The position numbers and the translations under genes are program-made. This document shows, piece by piece, positions 33,451 to 44,040 of a DNA stretch of 64,000 bases; within the stretch, counting starts at the first letter, position 1, and the number at the start of each line of letters is the position of its first letter. Location of the stretch: the NCBI GenBank assembly GCA_009760855.2, contig WPIO01000133.1:250001-314000 (forward strand). The letters run 5' to 3'. The notes beneath the pieces are model-generated. The model was not told the DNA's origin. It did not search any database and worked only from the letters and a program-made list of their open reading frames with translations. Origin of the DNA: Cristatella mucedo (Eukaryota > Bryozoa > Phylactolaemata > Cristatellidae).

Positions 33451-34790
33451 GGCGTCAGCGCAAAATGGCAGCGGGTCACGCGATCGCACTGAACGGTGCT
33501 GCTCGGCGCGAATGCTACCTTGTGCCAAAGTTGGCACCAAGCGCGGTCATTATGCCAGCTGCTGTTGGCGACAGGAGAGCGAGTCCGCTGCTGCAAATTT
33601 GGGCTGGCGGGCGGGCGTGTGCGGTTTCGGTCTCTGCCGCTGTTCGACCCGCCGCCGCCGCCGCTGCCGCCGCCGCCGCCGTCGTGACCATCGACTGGCG
33701 CATTCGACGCGATGCACGAGCCGCCGCTGGCGCACCTGCGCGGCCTGCCGGAGCGAGAGCGGCGTCCGGGTGGACTCGAGGAGCAAACTTAGCGAGTACG
33801 TACGCGTGACACTGGACAGTCTTTTTTTGACAGCAGCTTAGGGCTGCAGGCGTTCAGCAGCGGCCTCGACGTACACCAGCGGCAGGCCGTGGTCTAGAGC
33901 CCAAATCGGCTCAAGAGCCGACGCCAAGAGAGAAAGAGCAGCAAAGGAACCGCCAATACCAAAAGGCTTGGGCTTTCCTATGCTGCCTTGGCCGTAGATT
34001 AGCTCACTGCCGCTTCTAAGCCGCTACAATTCACGAACCGCCAATACCGTTTGTCATTCATAATCTGGCAGCGTCAGATTTAGCGTCGCCATTTTGCCCC
34101 GGCTCGACTTGCGTAGGTCACGTGAGTAAGAAATTGAAACCTCCCTTCCCCCAATCGATTTGTGACAGCTTCTTTGGTGACCCGTCGATGGCTTTCTGTG
34201 GAGCCATCAGCGGCAAATGCACGGAAAGCACGCGACTATAATAAGAGGTAACCTAGTTTCTCGCTGTCGAGCAGCGCCTCTGGTCGCCAAGCTTTCAGGG
34301 TTTTAAAGGCCAAGGTCAAAGCCAAGCTGGCGCCACGTTCGCTCTTCGGTTCGCAAGCGGCAAGGCTGCGTGCGCATCCGGATCTCGCTCGGATCCTCGC
34401 GTCATGCAACGAACGGCTAGCACCCTCACCACCCAGCTCGAGCTCTTCCCATGCGGAGGCGTGCTCGTGCCTGCCCTGAGAAGCGAGATGACGAGAGGCG
34501 AAAACGCATGAACATAGACGACGAGCCGCCCCTCGAAGTAGGCCACGTCCGTCGAGCTGACCGTCGCGATGGCAATTTGGCGCAAGCACTTTCGGTGGTC
34601 GGCGCCGGCCACCGACAGATGAGATCTGGATCGCCAGCTCCACGCGTCAAAGTCGTCAGCAAGTTTTTGGCAGAGATTCACCAAAAACCGTTGAGAGGCA
34701 AGTTCGCTTCCATGATGGGGAATCGGCATCATGTTTTCTTAAAACAGTGAAACTTACTGAACACACAACTTTCGGAGATACCGTAAATTA
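33451..34790. other. GC-rich region, coding status unclear
   Basis: A (GCC)n-type run lies at 33650-33682. Open frames occur on both strands. One minus frame (34316-34732) includes LRQIAIATVSSTDVAYFEGR followed by LVVYVHAF with a G/C-biased third position and could be an exon. No domain was recognised and splice sites are not decisive. Confidence 0.25.
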
Positions 34791-34795
34791 GTGTG

Positions 34796-35103
34796 CGTGC
34801 GTGCTTGGGTACGGGAGTGGGTGCGTGCGTGGGTGCGAGCGTCCGTGCTTGGGTACGGGAGTGGGTGTGGGTACGGAAGTGGGTGTGCATACGGGAGTGG
34901 GTGTGCGTACGGGAGTGGGTGTGGGTACGGGAGTGGGTGTGGGTACGGGAGTGGGTGTGCGTACGGGAGTGGGTGTGGGTACGGGAGTGGGTGTGGGTAC
35001 GGGAGTGGGTGTGGGTACGGGAGTGGGTGTGGGTACGGGAGTGGGTGTGGGTACGGGAGTGGGTGTGGGTACGAGAGTGGGTGTGGGTAAGGGAGTGGGT
35101 GTG
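34796..35103 (+). repeat. 18-bp G-rich minisatellite with G-quadruplex potential
   Basis: About 17 copies of GTGGGTGTGGGTACGGGA with variants (GTGCGTACGGGA in some units). GGG occurs nearly every six bases on the plus strand (GGGTGTGGGTACGGGAGTGG), which fits the G3N1-7 quadruplex rule repeatedly. The unit length is a multiple of three, so all six frames stay open (Tyr-Gly-Ser-Gly-Cys or Pro-Thr-Pro-Val repeats). No protein is implied. Followed by a short GTGTCT run to 35125. Confidence 0.95.
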
Positions 35104-35372
35104 TGTGTCTGTGTCTGTGTCTGTCTGCAGCCCACGGACGCACGAATGGTGCCAGCTCAGCCTAATTAGCTCGACACTGCCAGTAAACTGTCATTGCAGA
35201 TAACCTGTCATTTCATGGCTTCGCCTAAAATACAACGACTTAGCTTGCATAAATAATTGAATACATAGATAATTTTCCTTGTTAAGTCAAAATCCGAGCT
35301 GTCTCCGGCTACGTAGCCAAGCTTCAGAGGCTCAAAGAATCCAGCTGAGGAATGTCTTCAGGCTCACAAGGT
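35104..35372. other. No recognisable feature
   Basis: Unique-looking sequence between the minisatellite and a SINE. Confidence 0.35.
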
Positions 35373-35528
35373 AAGTTGATTGCTTTTCAAGATGTTGGCT
35401 CAGAGGTCGTGAGTTCAAATTCCATGGTGGGCGATCCTTTATCGCCACTGTAAGTGGTGGTGATAGCCGTAATGGCTCTTCTGTCGCTGTACAAAAATGC
35501 TGTTGAATCAGCTAGTATTTTTTTCAGA
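35373..35528 (+). mobile_element. SINE-A copy
   Basis: GAGGTCGTGAGTTCAAATTC (B box), GGGCGATCCTTTATCGCCAC, AGTGGTGGTGATAGCCGTAA, GGCTCTTCTGTCGCTGTACA, then TGTTGAATCAGCTAGTATTT. The head is diverged. Confidence 0.88.
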
Positions 35529-35559
35529 TCACAGTAGTGAACTGTGCGATTCCCTATTT

Positions 35560-36215
35560 GCGGACACATTCGCTCCAGGCTAACAATTTCTTGCCAGGTT
35601 TCTCAAGCGGAGGCTACACCTACTCTGGCAGTCACTTTCCTTTGGAGTCTTGCTGGTCTACCGGCATGTGCAATCTGGCTACCAGTCAAGCAACGGATCA
35701 AATTCAAGATTTTGCCACTTACTTTCAGGTCCCTTCATTATTCGGTTCCGGCCTACCTGTCAGATCTACTCCCCCGCCAGACTAAGCACCGTACTAACCG
35801 CTTTTCCGAATCTAACTGTTTACCTATACCACGTACAAATCTCAAATCCATTGGAGACCCTGCCTTTAGTTCGTATGCTACCAAAGCCTGGAACTCACTT
35901 CCGACTTACGCCATGACATCTCCTAACTTGACCACGTTTAAAAAGAAACTAAAAACGCAAATTTGTATTGCAGCATTTAGTGGGTCACTGCGATTCATCA
36001 TTTATGTGCTTTTTTATGCGTGCAGACACTGTTTTATGCTGCGCCTAACCATAATTGCAAGCTGGCTCTTTTCATGTCACCTCTGACCAAGCTATTCTTG
36101 TTGTTTATTGAGCTTGCTACCACTAACCATTCGATTCGTGCGTCCTTTGCAGCAATTGCAAAGCGTCTAGAAATATATTGAGCTCTCCGAGGTTTTTTCA
36201 AACCTATTATTATTA
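35560..36215 (+). mobile_element. LINE-A C-terminal and 3'-end copy
   Basis: Frames 35544-36086 and 35650-35916 read [40 protein letters not shown] and [20 protein letters not shown], then [13 protein letters not shown] and LTTFKKKLKTQI. This is a nearly intact LINE-A C-terminus. The 3' UTR follows, ending AATTGCAAAGCGTCTAGAAA..TCTCCGAGG..CAAACCTATTATTATT. 5'-truncated. Confidence 0.9.
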
Positions 36216-36850
36216 TCATCGCACTTTGGTGCTGCGTCCATGCCAATGATCTGATTCCCTCACCCGGCCGAGTCATATTTTTCAACTCCGGTATTTCATT
36301 TCGCTAAACCTTACCTCTAATCTCTATTGCTGCTCCCAAAGTCGATGCAGTGAATATCAGCTTAGACGTTTGCAGTGACTAGAGTCGAACTCGGAACCGC
36401 TGATGTTGATCGTGTGAGTTTTGATTGCTCACGTAGTTGTGATTACCAGGTCGCACCTTGCGAGTGATAGCCTAGACGGGAGCAACAGCTCAGCGCTACC
36501 CAATTGGGGCCGTCTATGGCGCAAGCGCCAGTCGAAGTGCGGCGAAGGACTCGGCGATCGCTCCTCTTGAGACACTCTCCACGTTAAAGCAGATCTATTC
36601 AAGCGTGATGCCGACGCCCGAATCCCACAGCGTCTGGCGTCTGGCCAAGATGGAGGCATCTGGAGGCTCGCAGCTCAAAGGTGACAGCGAAATACGTTCG
36701 AGCGATGGAAGGAGGATAGAAGCGCTCGTACGCTCGATGACGGATGCAAGCTCCCGTGGATGGTACAGCGCCCAGTGACAACAGTCGGTGAGCGGTAACC
36801 CGAAAAAGCGCTCGCTAGGGAAAACCGCAAAGGACATTAGCTCGCCGACA
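36216..36850. other. No recognisable gene
   Basis: Short GC-driven frames on the minus strand; nothing recognised. Confidence 0.3.
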
Positions 36851-36851
36851 A

Positions 36852-37022
36852 AATGCTATCTGATTAAACGGCCGCTTTTTGTATAGCGACAGAAGTGCCT
36901 TTACGGCTATCACCGCCACTTGCAGTGGCGATAAAGAATCGCCCACAGCAGGAATCAAAACCACGACCTTGGGACTGAGGTTGTGAAAGCAATCGCCTAA
37001 CCTAGCGTGCCATCACGGCGTA
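36852..37022 (-). mobile_element. SINE-A copy, inverted
   Basis: CTGATTAAACGGCCGCTTTT, GTATAGCGACAGAAGTGCC, CACCGCCACTTGCAGTGGCG, CAGGAATCAAAACCACGACC, then GGACTGAGGTTGTGAAAGC. Full length, moderately diverged. Confidence 0.9.
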
Positions 37023-37394
37023 AAGCGCGTAACGACACAAGCTCGCTAGACAAAAGCGCTCTGAGAAAACCGTGTAGCGAGCGTAGGCGCTCAACGACCT
37101 ACATGCTCAGGAAAAGAGCACGCCCACAAAAGCGTGCGAAAAAAAGATTTTAAGGATTGCTGGCTTTTAAAGACATTTTCATGACTAGAATATTGTATGA
37201 GAGAAAATACATGCATACTATAAGTCACATAATGTCATAGATTACGCTATCTTTTAAATATATTTTTATACGATATCATCAAATAGAGAGTTTATATAGC
37301 CAAATAGCATTAACCTATTTTTAATGAGGCGCTCAGATTGTGTGGGATTCCTTGAATAAAATGCATTGTAATGCAATACAATTTAATTTAATTT
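37023..37394. other. AT-rich, no recognisable feature
   Basis: Short A/T-rich sequence including AATTTAATTTAATTTAATG; nothing coding. Confidence 0.35.
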
Positions 37395-37770
37395 AATGTA
37401 TCTCCATCTGTAACTCCAAAAAGCAATAAGGACCATGTGTGTGTGTTACGCAGGAGAGTTTTGTCTAGCACACTCACAGCCTAAGCGGCTTTCGGCACGC
37501 CTTCGGTAGCCAACAGACTTCATCGCACGCAACAAAGAGAAAGTGGGAAGCATAGCAAAGTCAGGAGAGCAGTTGAGGTAGAGAGTAGGATGGAAGTAGC
37601 AGCTCAGGATCGCTAAAAGGATGAGCCACAATCGGCACCAGGAAATTAGTTGTCATTGTGTAAGAAATGTGGAAGCGAGTTCCACAGTCTCGGACCTGCA
37701 AAGCTAAAGCTTCTGTCGTCAACGGTCTCTCTAAATAGGGCTGCTTTGAGGTAGGCCTTTTGATTTTTGA
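37395..37770 (-). mobile_element. LINE-B 3' end and C-terminal fragment, inverted
   Basis: GTAACTCCAAAAAGCAATAA, TTACGCAGGAGAGTTTTGTC, CCTAAGCGGCTTTCGG, ACAAAGAGAAAGTGGGAAGC, AAGCGAGTTCCACAGTCTCG: the inverse of the LINE-B end. The minus-strand frame reads TEALALQVRDCGTRFHISYT. 5'-truncated. Confidence 0.88.
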
Positions 37771-38645
37771 GCGCAAAAAAAACATTTTATTCCAACGAGT
37801 AACCACGATAAACTGCGATGCAGCAGCCATTACCACAATAAACGGCAGAACACTGCGGCCCTTTCTCCAAATTATGCAAAACGGTTCAACGGGTTTGCCC
37901 ATCAAATTTCCATGCAATGGCGCTTTCGCGTTCTCGTGCTGTGACTTCAAATAGTCCGGGTCAGCCAGTCTGCACTAATCTATTTATGATTACATAACAC
38001 TATTGCTGGGTACTGATTTCTTGATTCTCCTGCAACGGGCCCTCATGCTGTCGCGGTCGATAAAGTCCGAGTACGCGTCTCTCTGACCACACTCTGGCTA
38101 CGGAGCACATCCGGGTTACAGCAAAGCACCAACGGAACTGTGGTTCTGCTTCAGTCTGCTTTGTTCTTCGAGGATGGCGCCGTTCAGCTAGCTAACTACC
38201 GCGTCTGTTTCTGTCCAGCTTCCGTCTATCCCGGAACTGGCCAGGCGAACACGTTTTCTTAACGGAAGTAGGTACGAAACGACTATCCGTGATGCACTCT
38301 CCAGTGAAAGTCATTGCAGCTGAATACTATTACCTTGAACCATTTCGCTGAAGAAGAGGAATATGAAGGGTAATATGTGTCACACGAATCAAGACTCTGG
38401 GTGAGTGTAATGCTTCGACCACTTTGCCGCTGAAGTCGTCTGCCATGCCTCTCTCAGCAATGGAGCCTTAGACGGAACCAGCGATTGGTCGTTTGTTCCT
38501 CGCTGCCGTCGACTTTTCCTACACAGCATGCACGGCTTCATCGTTCCTTCTTGTTCGTTCTTGGTACGGCCTCTTCAGGTTTTCTGAAGGGCAGACTTGT
38601 GAGCCGAGACGGCACGCTTGGTAGGGAGGGTGCTTTTCACGTTCT
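37771..38645. other. No recognisable gene
   Basis: No repeats recognised; short frames only. Confidence 0.3.
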
Positions 38646-38770
38646 TGGTCCCGAGGTCACGAGCTCGAATTCTGCGGAGGTCGAAGGTCGAAGTCTCAGT
38701 CCCGAGGTCACGAGCTCGAATTCTGTGGAGGTTGGGCGATCCTTTATTGCAGCTTCATGTAGCAGCGCAG
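38646..38770 (+). mobile_element. Partial SINE-A with internal 51-base duplication
   Basis: The SINE-A T-arm region (CCCGAGGTCACGAGCTCGAA) occurs at 38650 and again at 38701. After it follows GGGCGATCCTTTATTGCAGC, the start of the SINE body, cut off at about 38770. Confidence 0.7.
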
Positions 38771-39244
38771 CTCTCACTACCTCGATCGATCGGGGGGGGG
38801 GGGCGGTACTGGGGGGCGGTAAGGGTATGGGGGCGGTTCGTGCAGTTCAAACTCGACGCCGCAGTGTAAGCAAGCGGCAGATGCATGCTACCTACTTTTC
38901 AGCCGCCATTGGGTAGGCGTAGAACCCTCCCGCTCTCTTTTGTGCTCTGCTTTCCGCCAACCAAACCAGTTATGAAAGGATTGCGGCATCGGCATAGAAC
39001 GTCGCTAAGCGACGCCATGACGCGCGTCGTGCTTTCAACTCTGGCTCCTAACGACCGCTAACAAAATGCCTCGGTCTCGCTGACGCCATGATCCCGACGG
39101 TTGTCCAGATGAGGTCATTGGCCGCCGGATTCCGCTCGCCGACCCGTACCCTTTACTCTTACAAAGGCTTGCCTCGCATGAGCGGGCTGCAGCGTGCAGG
39201 GGGACGGCTTCGCCTCGCTCCGGCCTTCACCTGCGACCGCCAGC
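38771..39244 (+). other. 5' flank of the second CD225 gene; poly-G run
   Basis: A poly-G run lies at about 38791-38801 followed by G-rich sequence to 38840. No clear promoter motif. An upstream ATG at 39178 begins MSGLQRAGG (gene 1 begins MSGAP) but is not in frame with the spliced CD225 reading. Confidence 0.35.
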
Positions 39245-39956
39245 ATGCTGCCGCCTGGCGAGGGCGACTCGCTACTGCAGTACCAGCCGCTGCCGTCGCC
39301 GCCCAGAACGTCGTTGCTGCTGCTGCCGCCGAGAATGTCGCCGCCGAGAACGTCGCCGCCTCCCGACATGGAGTTGGCACCGACGCAGCTGGCGACGAGT
39401 TTCGGGCAGGTGAGCAACCCACACAGGCGCACGCGTGCTCGCCAGAACGAGACCGCGGCCGCTCGCTCGTTTTCGCGTGCGCGTCGCTGCATCGAGGAGC
39501 CGCTCGGCTCCGCGGCGCCGGCAATCGGTGGCTGCCGTCGCTTCGCGTGAGCACGCCAACCTCGTTTCCGTTTGCGTTCGATAGGCGAGCGCTGCGGCGA
39601 CGGCGGCAACGGCGGCGACGGCGACGACGGCGACGACGGCGGTGACGGTGGCGACGGCGGTGACGGCGGCGTCGGCGGCGTCGGCGGCGGTCTCGCGTCC
39701 GCCCACCTACCTCGCGTGGTCGATCGCGTCACTGCTGCTCTTTTGTCTGCCTCTCGGCCTCGCCGCTCTCGTCTGCTCGGCCGGAGTCGGCACAGACTTT
39801 GATTCGGGCAGGCACGTCGAGGCGCGCCGCAAGTCGCGCATGGCGCGCTGGCTCAATGTCGCCGACGCAGCGCTGGGCTGCGCCGCCTGGGTCGCCTTTC
39901 TTGTTCACCTGGGTCTTGAGACCGCCGCCTTCAGCAGTGTCCCGGGCCGGCACTAG
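39245..39956 (+). CDS. CD225/dispanin-family membrane protein, gene 2 (two exons)
   Basis: Exons 39245-39409 and 39585-39956 join in phase 0, as in gene 1, for 178 residues. Donor TTCGGGCAG|GTGAGC; acceptor TTTGCGTTCGATAG|GCG. Residues 1-55 are Pro/Leu-rich. Residues 56-92 are an unusual Ala/Thr/Val run from a GCG/ACG repeat. PPTY (94-97) is a PPxY motif directly before the CD225 domain: TYLAWSIASLLLFCLPLG (one Cys, C109, where gene 1 has two), loop HVEARRKSRMARWLNVADAA, then helix 2 (about 152-165). Residues matching gene 1 across the domain include AWSI.SLL, PLG.AA and GV, EA..KS, LN, LGC. Role as in gene 1 is unknown. The start could be elsewhere if exon 1 is wrongly read; the domain exon is secure. 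Confidence 0.85.
39410..39584 (+). other. Intron of CD225 gene 2
   Basis: 175 bases, GT-AG, similar in length (170) and identical in phase to the intron of gene 1. A pyrimidine-rich stretch (CTCGTTTCCGTTTGCGTTCG) precedes the acceptor. A short GAGCCG/CGGCTC stem lies near 39496. Confidence 0.8.
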
Positions 39957-40224
39957 CCGGCCCGGGACGCCGCCACGGCAGAGCGGCGGCCTGCGCTCGT
40001 AGCAAGCGTCGTGCCAGAGAGTTCGGCCCGCAGTCATGCACCCCTCTGTCCGTCCGTCCGCAGGCGGACTATGGCGCCGCGCCGCCGCGTCCCACGGTGG
40101 CCTGGACCGCGAGCGAGCGGCGCGGCCGTCGCCGTGCGGTCGGCGCGGCTGCCGCGGCCGAGCGGCGCTCGGCCGCTCTGCCGCCATCCTGCGACCGAGC
40201 GTTTGAGGAATGCGTTAAAAGGGC

Positions 40225-40249
40225 CCGCCGGCCGGCCGGCCGGCCGGCC
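40225..40249. repeat. (GGCC)n run
   Basis: CCGG/GGCC tetramer repeated about six times (CCGCCGGCCGGCCGGCCGGC and on). It lies in the presumed 3' UTR of CD225 gene 2. Self-complementary and CpG-rich. Confidence 0.95.
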
Positions 40250-40419
40250 TGGTGGCGACGTTGAGTGCCGTTTGACGGCGTCCGCGAAAAAGCTGCTTGA
40301 ACTACTTGGCGACGGCAGCCCACTCCTGTCCTTGGCCTTGCACACCCATCCTTTTACTAGCGACGCGTCCATTCGCGCGGAGCGCTAGCGCCTGCGTTCA
40401 AGCGCTCTCGCGAGCATTC

Positions 40420-40425
40420 AATAAA
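40420..40425 (+). promoter_or_regulatory. Polyadenylation signal AATAAA, probably of CD225 gene 2
   Basis: ATTCAATAAACGC lies 464 bases after the stop codon at 39954-39956. It is the first AATAAA downstream. Open frames between stop and signal (for example 40011-40388) show no recognisable domain and are treated as 3' UTR. Confidence 0.5.
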
Positions 40426-40429
40426 CGCT

Positions 40430-41560
40430 AAGCCATAAGCTGCACGGAGGCCCAGTAGCGAGTGCCCTCTCGAGAGCGAAGCGACTTAGCAGACAGCCAG
40501 CCGCGGGCGAGTACTGCGGAACGGCGGCGGCGCCAGCTGAACCGGCCGCATCGCGACGGCTAGCCACCGTTCGCGCGACTGTGCGACCGTACGATAGCTT
40601 ATGGCGGAGGCCGCATAAAAGCCGGCGCCCTTAGATAGGCTGGCAGCTGCAATTCAGGATCCAACGTTGGCATTGGAGCTGCGGAGAGCACTAGGCACTT
40701 GAGACCTAGAGGCACTTGAGCCTGTAGGCCAGAGAGACGTCGATGTACGCCACGGCGGCCGCCGTTGAACGCATCTAACCGTCCGCTGCCGTCTGACAGA
40801 CTAGTCTCTATTGCGGATATGTACTTTTCTCATTAAGGCTGAGAGCTCGCCGTTGCCGGCGTACCAGCGTGCATCAGTGCAAAGCCTATAAGCAACGAGC
40901 CATGACGCGAGGTTTAGGCATTGCCAGAACTCGTCGCGCGTCAGCTGAGATGAGCACTGTTAGGAGCGCTGTCCTTGCGGCCGAGTTCTAACCCTACGCG
41001 GAGGCCGCACAAGTACGTTTGCAGCAATAGCTCGTCTATTGGTCGCTGGCCTTTGGCGCTGCTTGCGGTTTCGCAGCACGCCAACTGAAGTGAATGGTGA
41101 ATTTGGACGCTGGTCGTTTTCGCACGAGAAAAGGTGAAGGTCGGCGGGCTCAGCCGCCTCATTCTCGCAGCAATAGAAGTCCTCTGCTGCAATGGCCAAT
41201 AGAAAGATTAAACGCTGCCCGACGACAGCGAGCGACCCGAGAAGTGAGATGAGAGCACATTTTACTTGATCAAATAAAAGGTGCTCAAGATGGAGCACCA
41301 GGATCGCAAGAAACTCGTCGCCTCTTAGACGGCAACTGCTAGCGAGTAACTGCGAACGGGCGGGTAGAGACGGCGGCTTCAAATTAAATTCCTTGGACCA
41401 GCAACAAAACGTTCTAGGACAAAGGACTAGCGCGGCGTTGTTCCTCCCCAAAACGTGACGCACTGGAGTTAAAAGGCTGGCGTTTTGCAGAGGCTCCTCG
41501 GGGCACGCGCATATTACCGCTGTCGTAACCGAACGCAGCGGCGATAAAGAGCAGCCGCAC
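40430..41560. other. Unassigned; long minus-strand open stretch
   Basis: The minus strand is open for about 195 codons (40960-41550), running out of the AT array, with a hydrophobic segment (EFLAILVLHLEHLLF; SLLGSLAVVGQRLIFLLAIA). No ATG near its start, no recognised family and no second copy. It could be chance. Confidence 0.2.
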
Positions 41561-41561
41561 C

Positions 41562-41676
<115 letters not shown>

Positions 41677-41679
41677 ACA

Positions 41680-43240
41680 AGTCACGTGTCTGTCGTAACG
41701 CAGAGCATTCTATTCGGCAGCCACGGAGAGCTACCGGTGTTCAGCAGCGAAAGCTATAGCGCGAAACTCCCTTTGAAATCCCATAGAGAGCTATTCAGCT
41801 GCCGAGTAAAAAATCTAACTTACAGCTAACCGACTCTTTCCTGACTTGGGCTTTTATGGCGGCGACCGGCGACTTTGATGGAACTGGACCGTAGGCTTTA
41901 ACTTACAGGAGTCGCGAATCATATCTCGTCGGTAGTCGTAGTGAGGCTCGTGTAGCCTGGCGAAATGTATTAGCCCTCTTCCGATCCATATCAACAAATA
42001 CCTAGAAAATCTCAGCCCTAGAGCGATTTGTGCCGAAAATTCCAGTAGCAGCCACCCGCAATTTACCTCTGCACACGAAATTTTGTCAAGGGCGTATAAA
42101 TCTATACACCGGCCTCGTCCTTCCAATCCAGTCTTCAAGTTTTTTAATGCCGTTGTACGATTGGTCGCGTAATCTGGACTCACCGCCCTGCTGAGCTCAT
42201 CCGGGCTGATAACACTGCGAGATGAAGTGCTACCGTGAAGCCATTCACAAGTCAGCGGCTGAGAAAATTGCGACGTTTAATAATGCAGCCGGCAAACAGA
42301 ACGTCGACCGTTGCAAATAGGGACGAAGAATAAGCGATAAACAGGTCCGATCTACACTAGTCCGAAACTAACACTATTGGCTGAGCACGCCCTGATCAGC
42401 CGTGGCTGACGTTGCCTAGGTACACACGATATTCAACCATTCACCAGTGGTCTCCGGCTCCGAAATTAGACAATCCTGAATGCAACCGGTGCTGCCACTG
42501 CAGGTCAAGGTAAAAACCGCGTGGTACACTGGCTGTAAAGAAAACTCAGCCAACAAGCACACCAACAGAACAATGTTGAGCACTCAGGGCAGTCAATTTA
42601 CTAAGAATCTAAGCAGGCAGTTCAATCTATTAGCCTATACCTCGCGGCAATTCAGAAACAGTAGTTCGTTGGTAACCACATGAAGTTGGACCATATTTCG
42701 GTGCACGATTGTCGCAGAAATATATTTGCAAAGCATCTAAGTCAATTAAACAGTCGCAGATTCATTTTGAAGTGAAAATTATCATGATTAGGAACTGTGT
42801 ATCACGTTTTAAAACAGGTTAGTAGCAGCTACTGAGCAAAATCAGCGTTCGAGGTCAGAGATGTTGGATAAATGCCGAGGACACTCTATGTTCATCGTTT
42901 GCTAGTCTCACCGCTTTTGATGTTTTTAGTGAGCATTATACCTGAATCCTCTCTAAATTATTTCATTAAATCAAGTATTGATAGCAGCACTAAGCACATA
43001 AAAGCTGAGGCTGTAGCCTGCTCTGTCAAATATCTGAACTCTGGAAAACCTCATACTATACTTGAGTTAATGATTGAGCCGTTCTAAACTAAAGTTGATG
43101 TTTATTGTTGTTCTGACCATAAAGAAGCTTCCGGGTTCTGTGTCGAATAATTTGAGGTCATTCGATTGTCTAGCTCTGGCAGGCATATGCGAAGTACTTA
43201 CTAATTGAGCAAAATATCGTAGTTTGTAATTCCCCTCTCA
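41680..43240. other. No recognisable gene
   Basis: A 109-codon minus frame at 41854-42183 and a 71-codon plus frame at 42872-43087 have no recognisable domain or splice context. Confidence 0.3.
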
Positions 43241-43249
43241 CAAGTGGTT

Positions 43250-43560
43250 TAGCTGCAGCCCTGACGAACCTCAAATCCTTCAGAGATTGAGCCTTAAGTA
43301 CCTACGCTTCCAAAGCCAGGTGCTCGCTACCGACTGAAAATTTGACGAACCCTGACTGCAAACATGTAAGCGAAGCTATTAACCTACCAGCTTAATTCAG
43401 CATTGTTGAATACAAGCAAATTGATCTTTGCATGCATATTCGTACTGATACTGTGCATGCTATCACTAAAACATTGACTTCCAACCTTTTCCAGCACTTG
43501 TAAAACGCCTAGAAAGAGATCTGAGTTTCATTGGGCAGGAATACATATCCGCGTTGTTAC
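43250..43560 (+). mobile_element. Strongly decayed LINE-A 3' end
   Basis: ACCTCAAATCCTTCAGAGA, CCTACGCTTCCAAAGCCAGG, then CACTTGTAAAACGCCTAGAA and AGAGATCTGAGTTTCATTGG, in LINE-A order. The tail is lost. Confidence 0.7.
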
Positions 43561-43914
43561 TTTTATGATTCTAGCGTAGGGCCATCATTTTTGCTTGGAT
43601 AACTCTAGACAGGTCTAGCGGCTGATTTATGCACCAACAAAAATTCTGTAAAAAAAGAAATCCATCCGAGAAGTGAGCTGCAGAAATACAGATGCAAGTA
43701 CGGAAATTCTAATCTAAATACATAAATTCAGACGGGATATAGGAAATGCTTGACTGCGACTTCACATTAGGCCCACATTTATTTCTATGCTGGTTAGCTA
43801 CAAGTAGGCATAATTAGTTGCAGAGCTTATTTAGTCGACTTTTGAAGCGTCGGTTTGAAAGATGGCAACAAGATTAAGCGAAGACGCTGCAGGAGATACG
43901 GTGTCTGAGCTCAT

Positions 43915-44040
43915 TCTCGGGAATTGAATTTTCAATTTTGATCCAGCATTACGTTTTCCCATCAGAAGTAGGTTAGTTTTATCACTAGTCAATTCGAGCA
44001 AGTTTGATACCGTTCAAGGTCGCTCGATCGTCAGCAGCAC
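43915..44040 (-). mobile_element. Decayed LINE-A fragment, inverted
   Basis: AGTAGGTTAGTTTTATCACTA and neighbouring words parallel the minus-strand LINE-A at 28930-28980 (AGTAGGCTAGTTTTATTGCC), the segment encoding the K.NLLVMGKP-like part before the C-terminal region. Confidence 0.5.

Noticed and set aside
34754-35203. Frames of 99-136 codons in five of six frames encoding Gly/Tyr/Ser/Cys or Pro/Thr/His repeats
   Set aside because: The 18-base repeat unit is divisible by three, so every frame is open; not evidence of a protein.
39178-39409. Upstream ATG (MSGLQRAGG) as start of CD225 gene 2
   Set aside because: It would enter exon 2 in the wrong phase and miss the CD225 domain; the ATG at 39245 keeps phase 0 as in gene 1.
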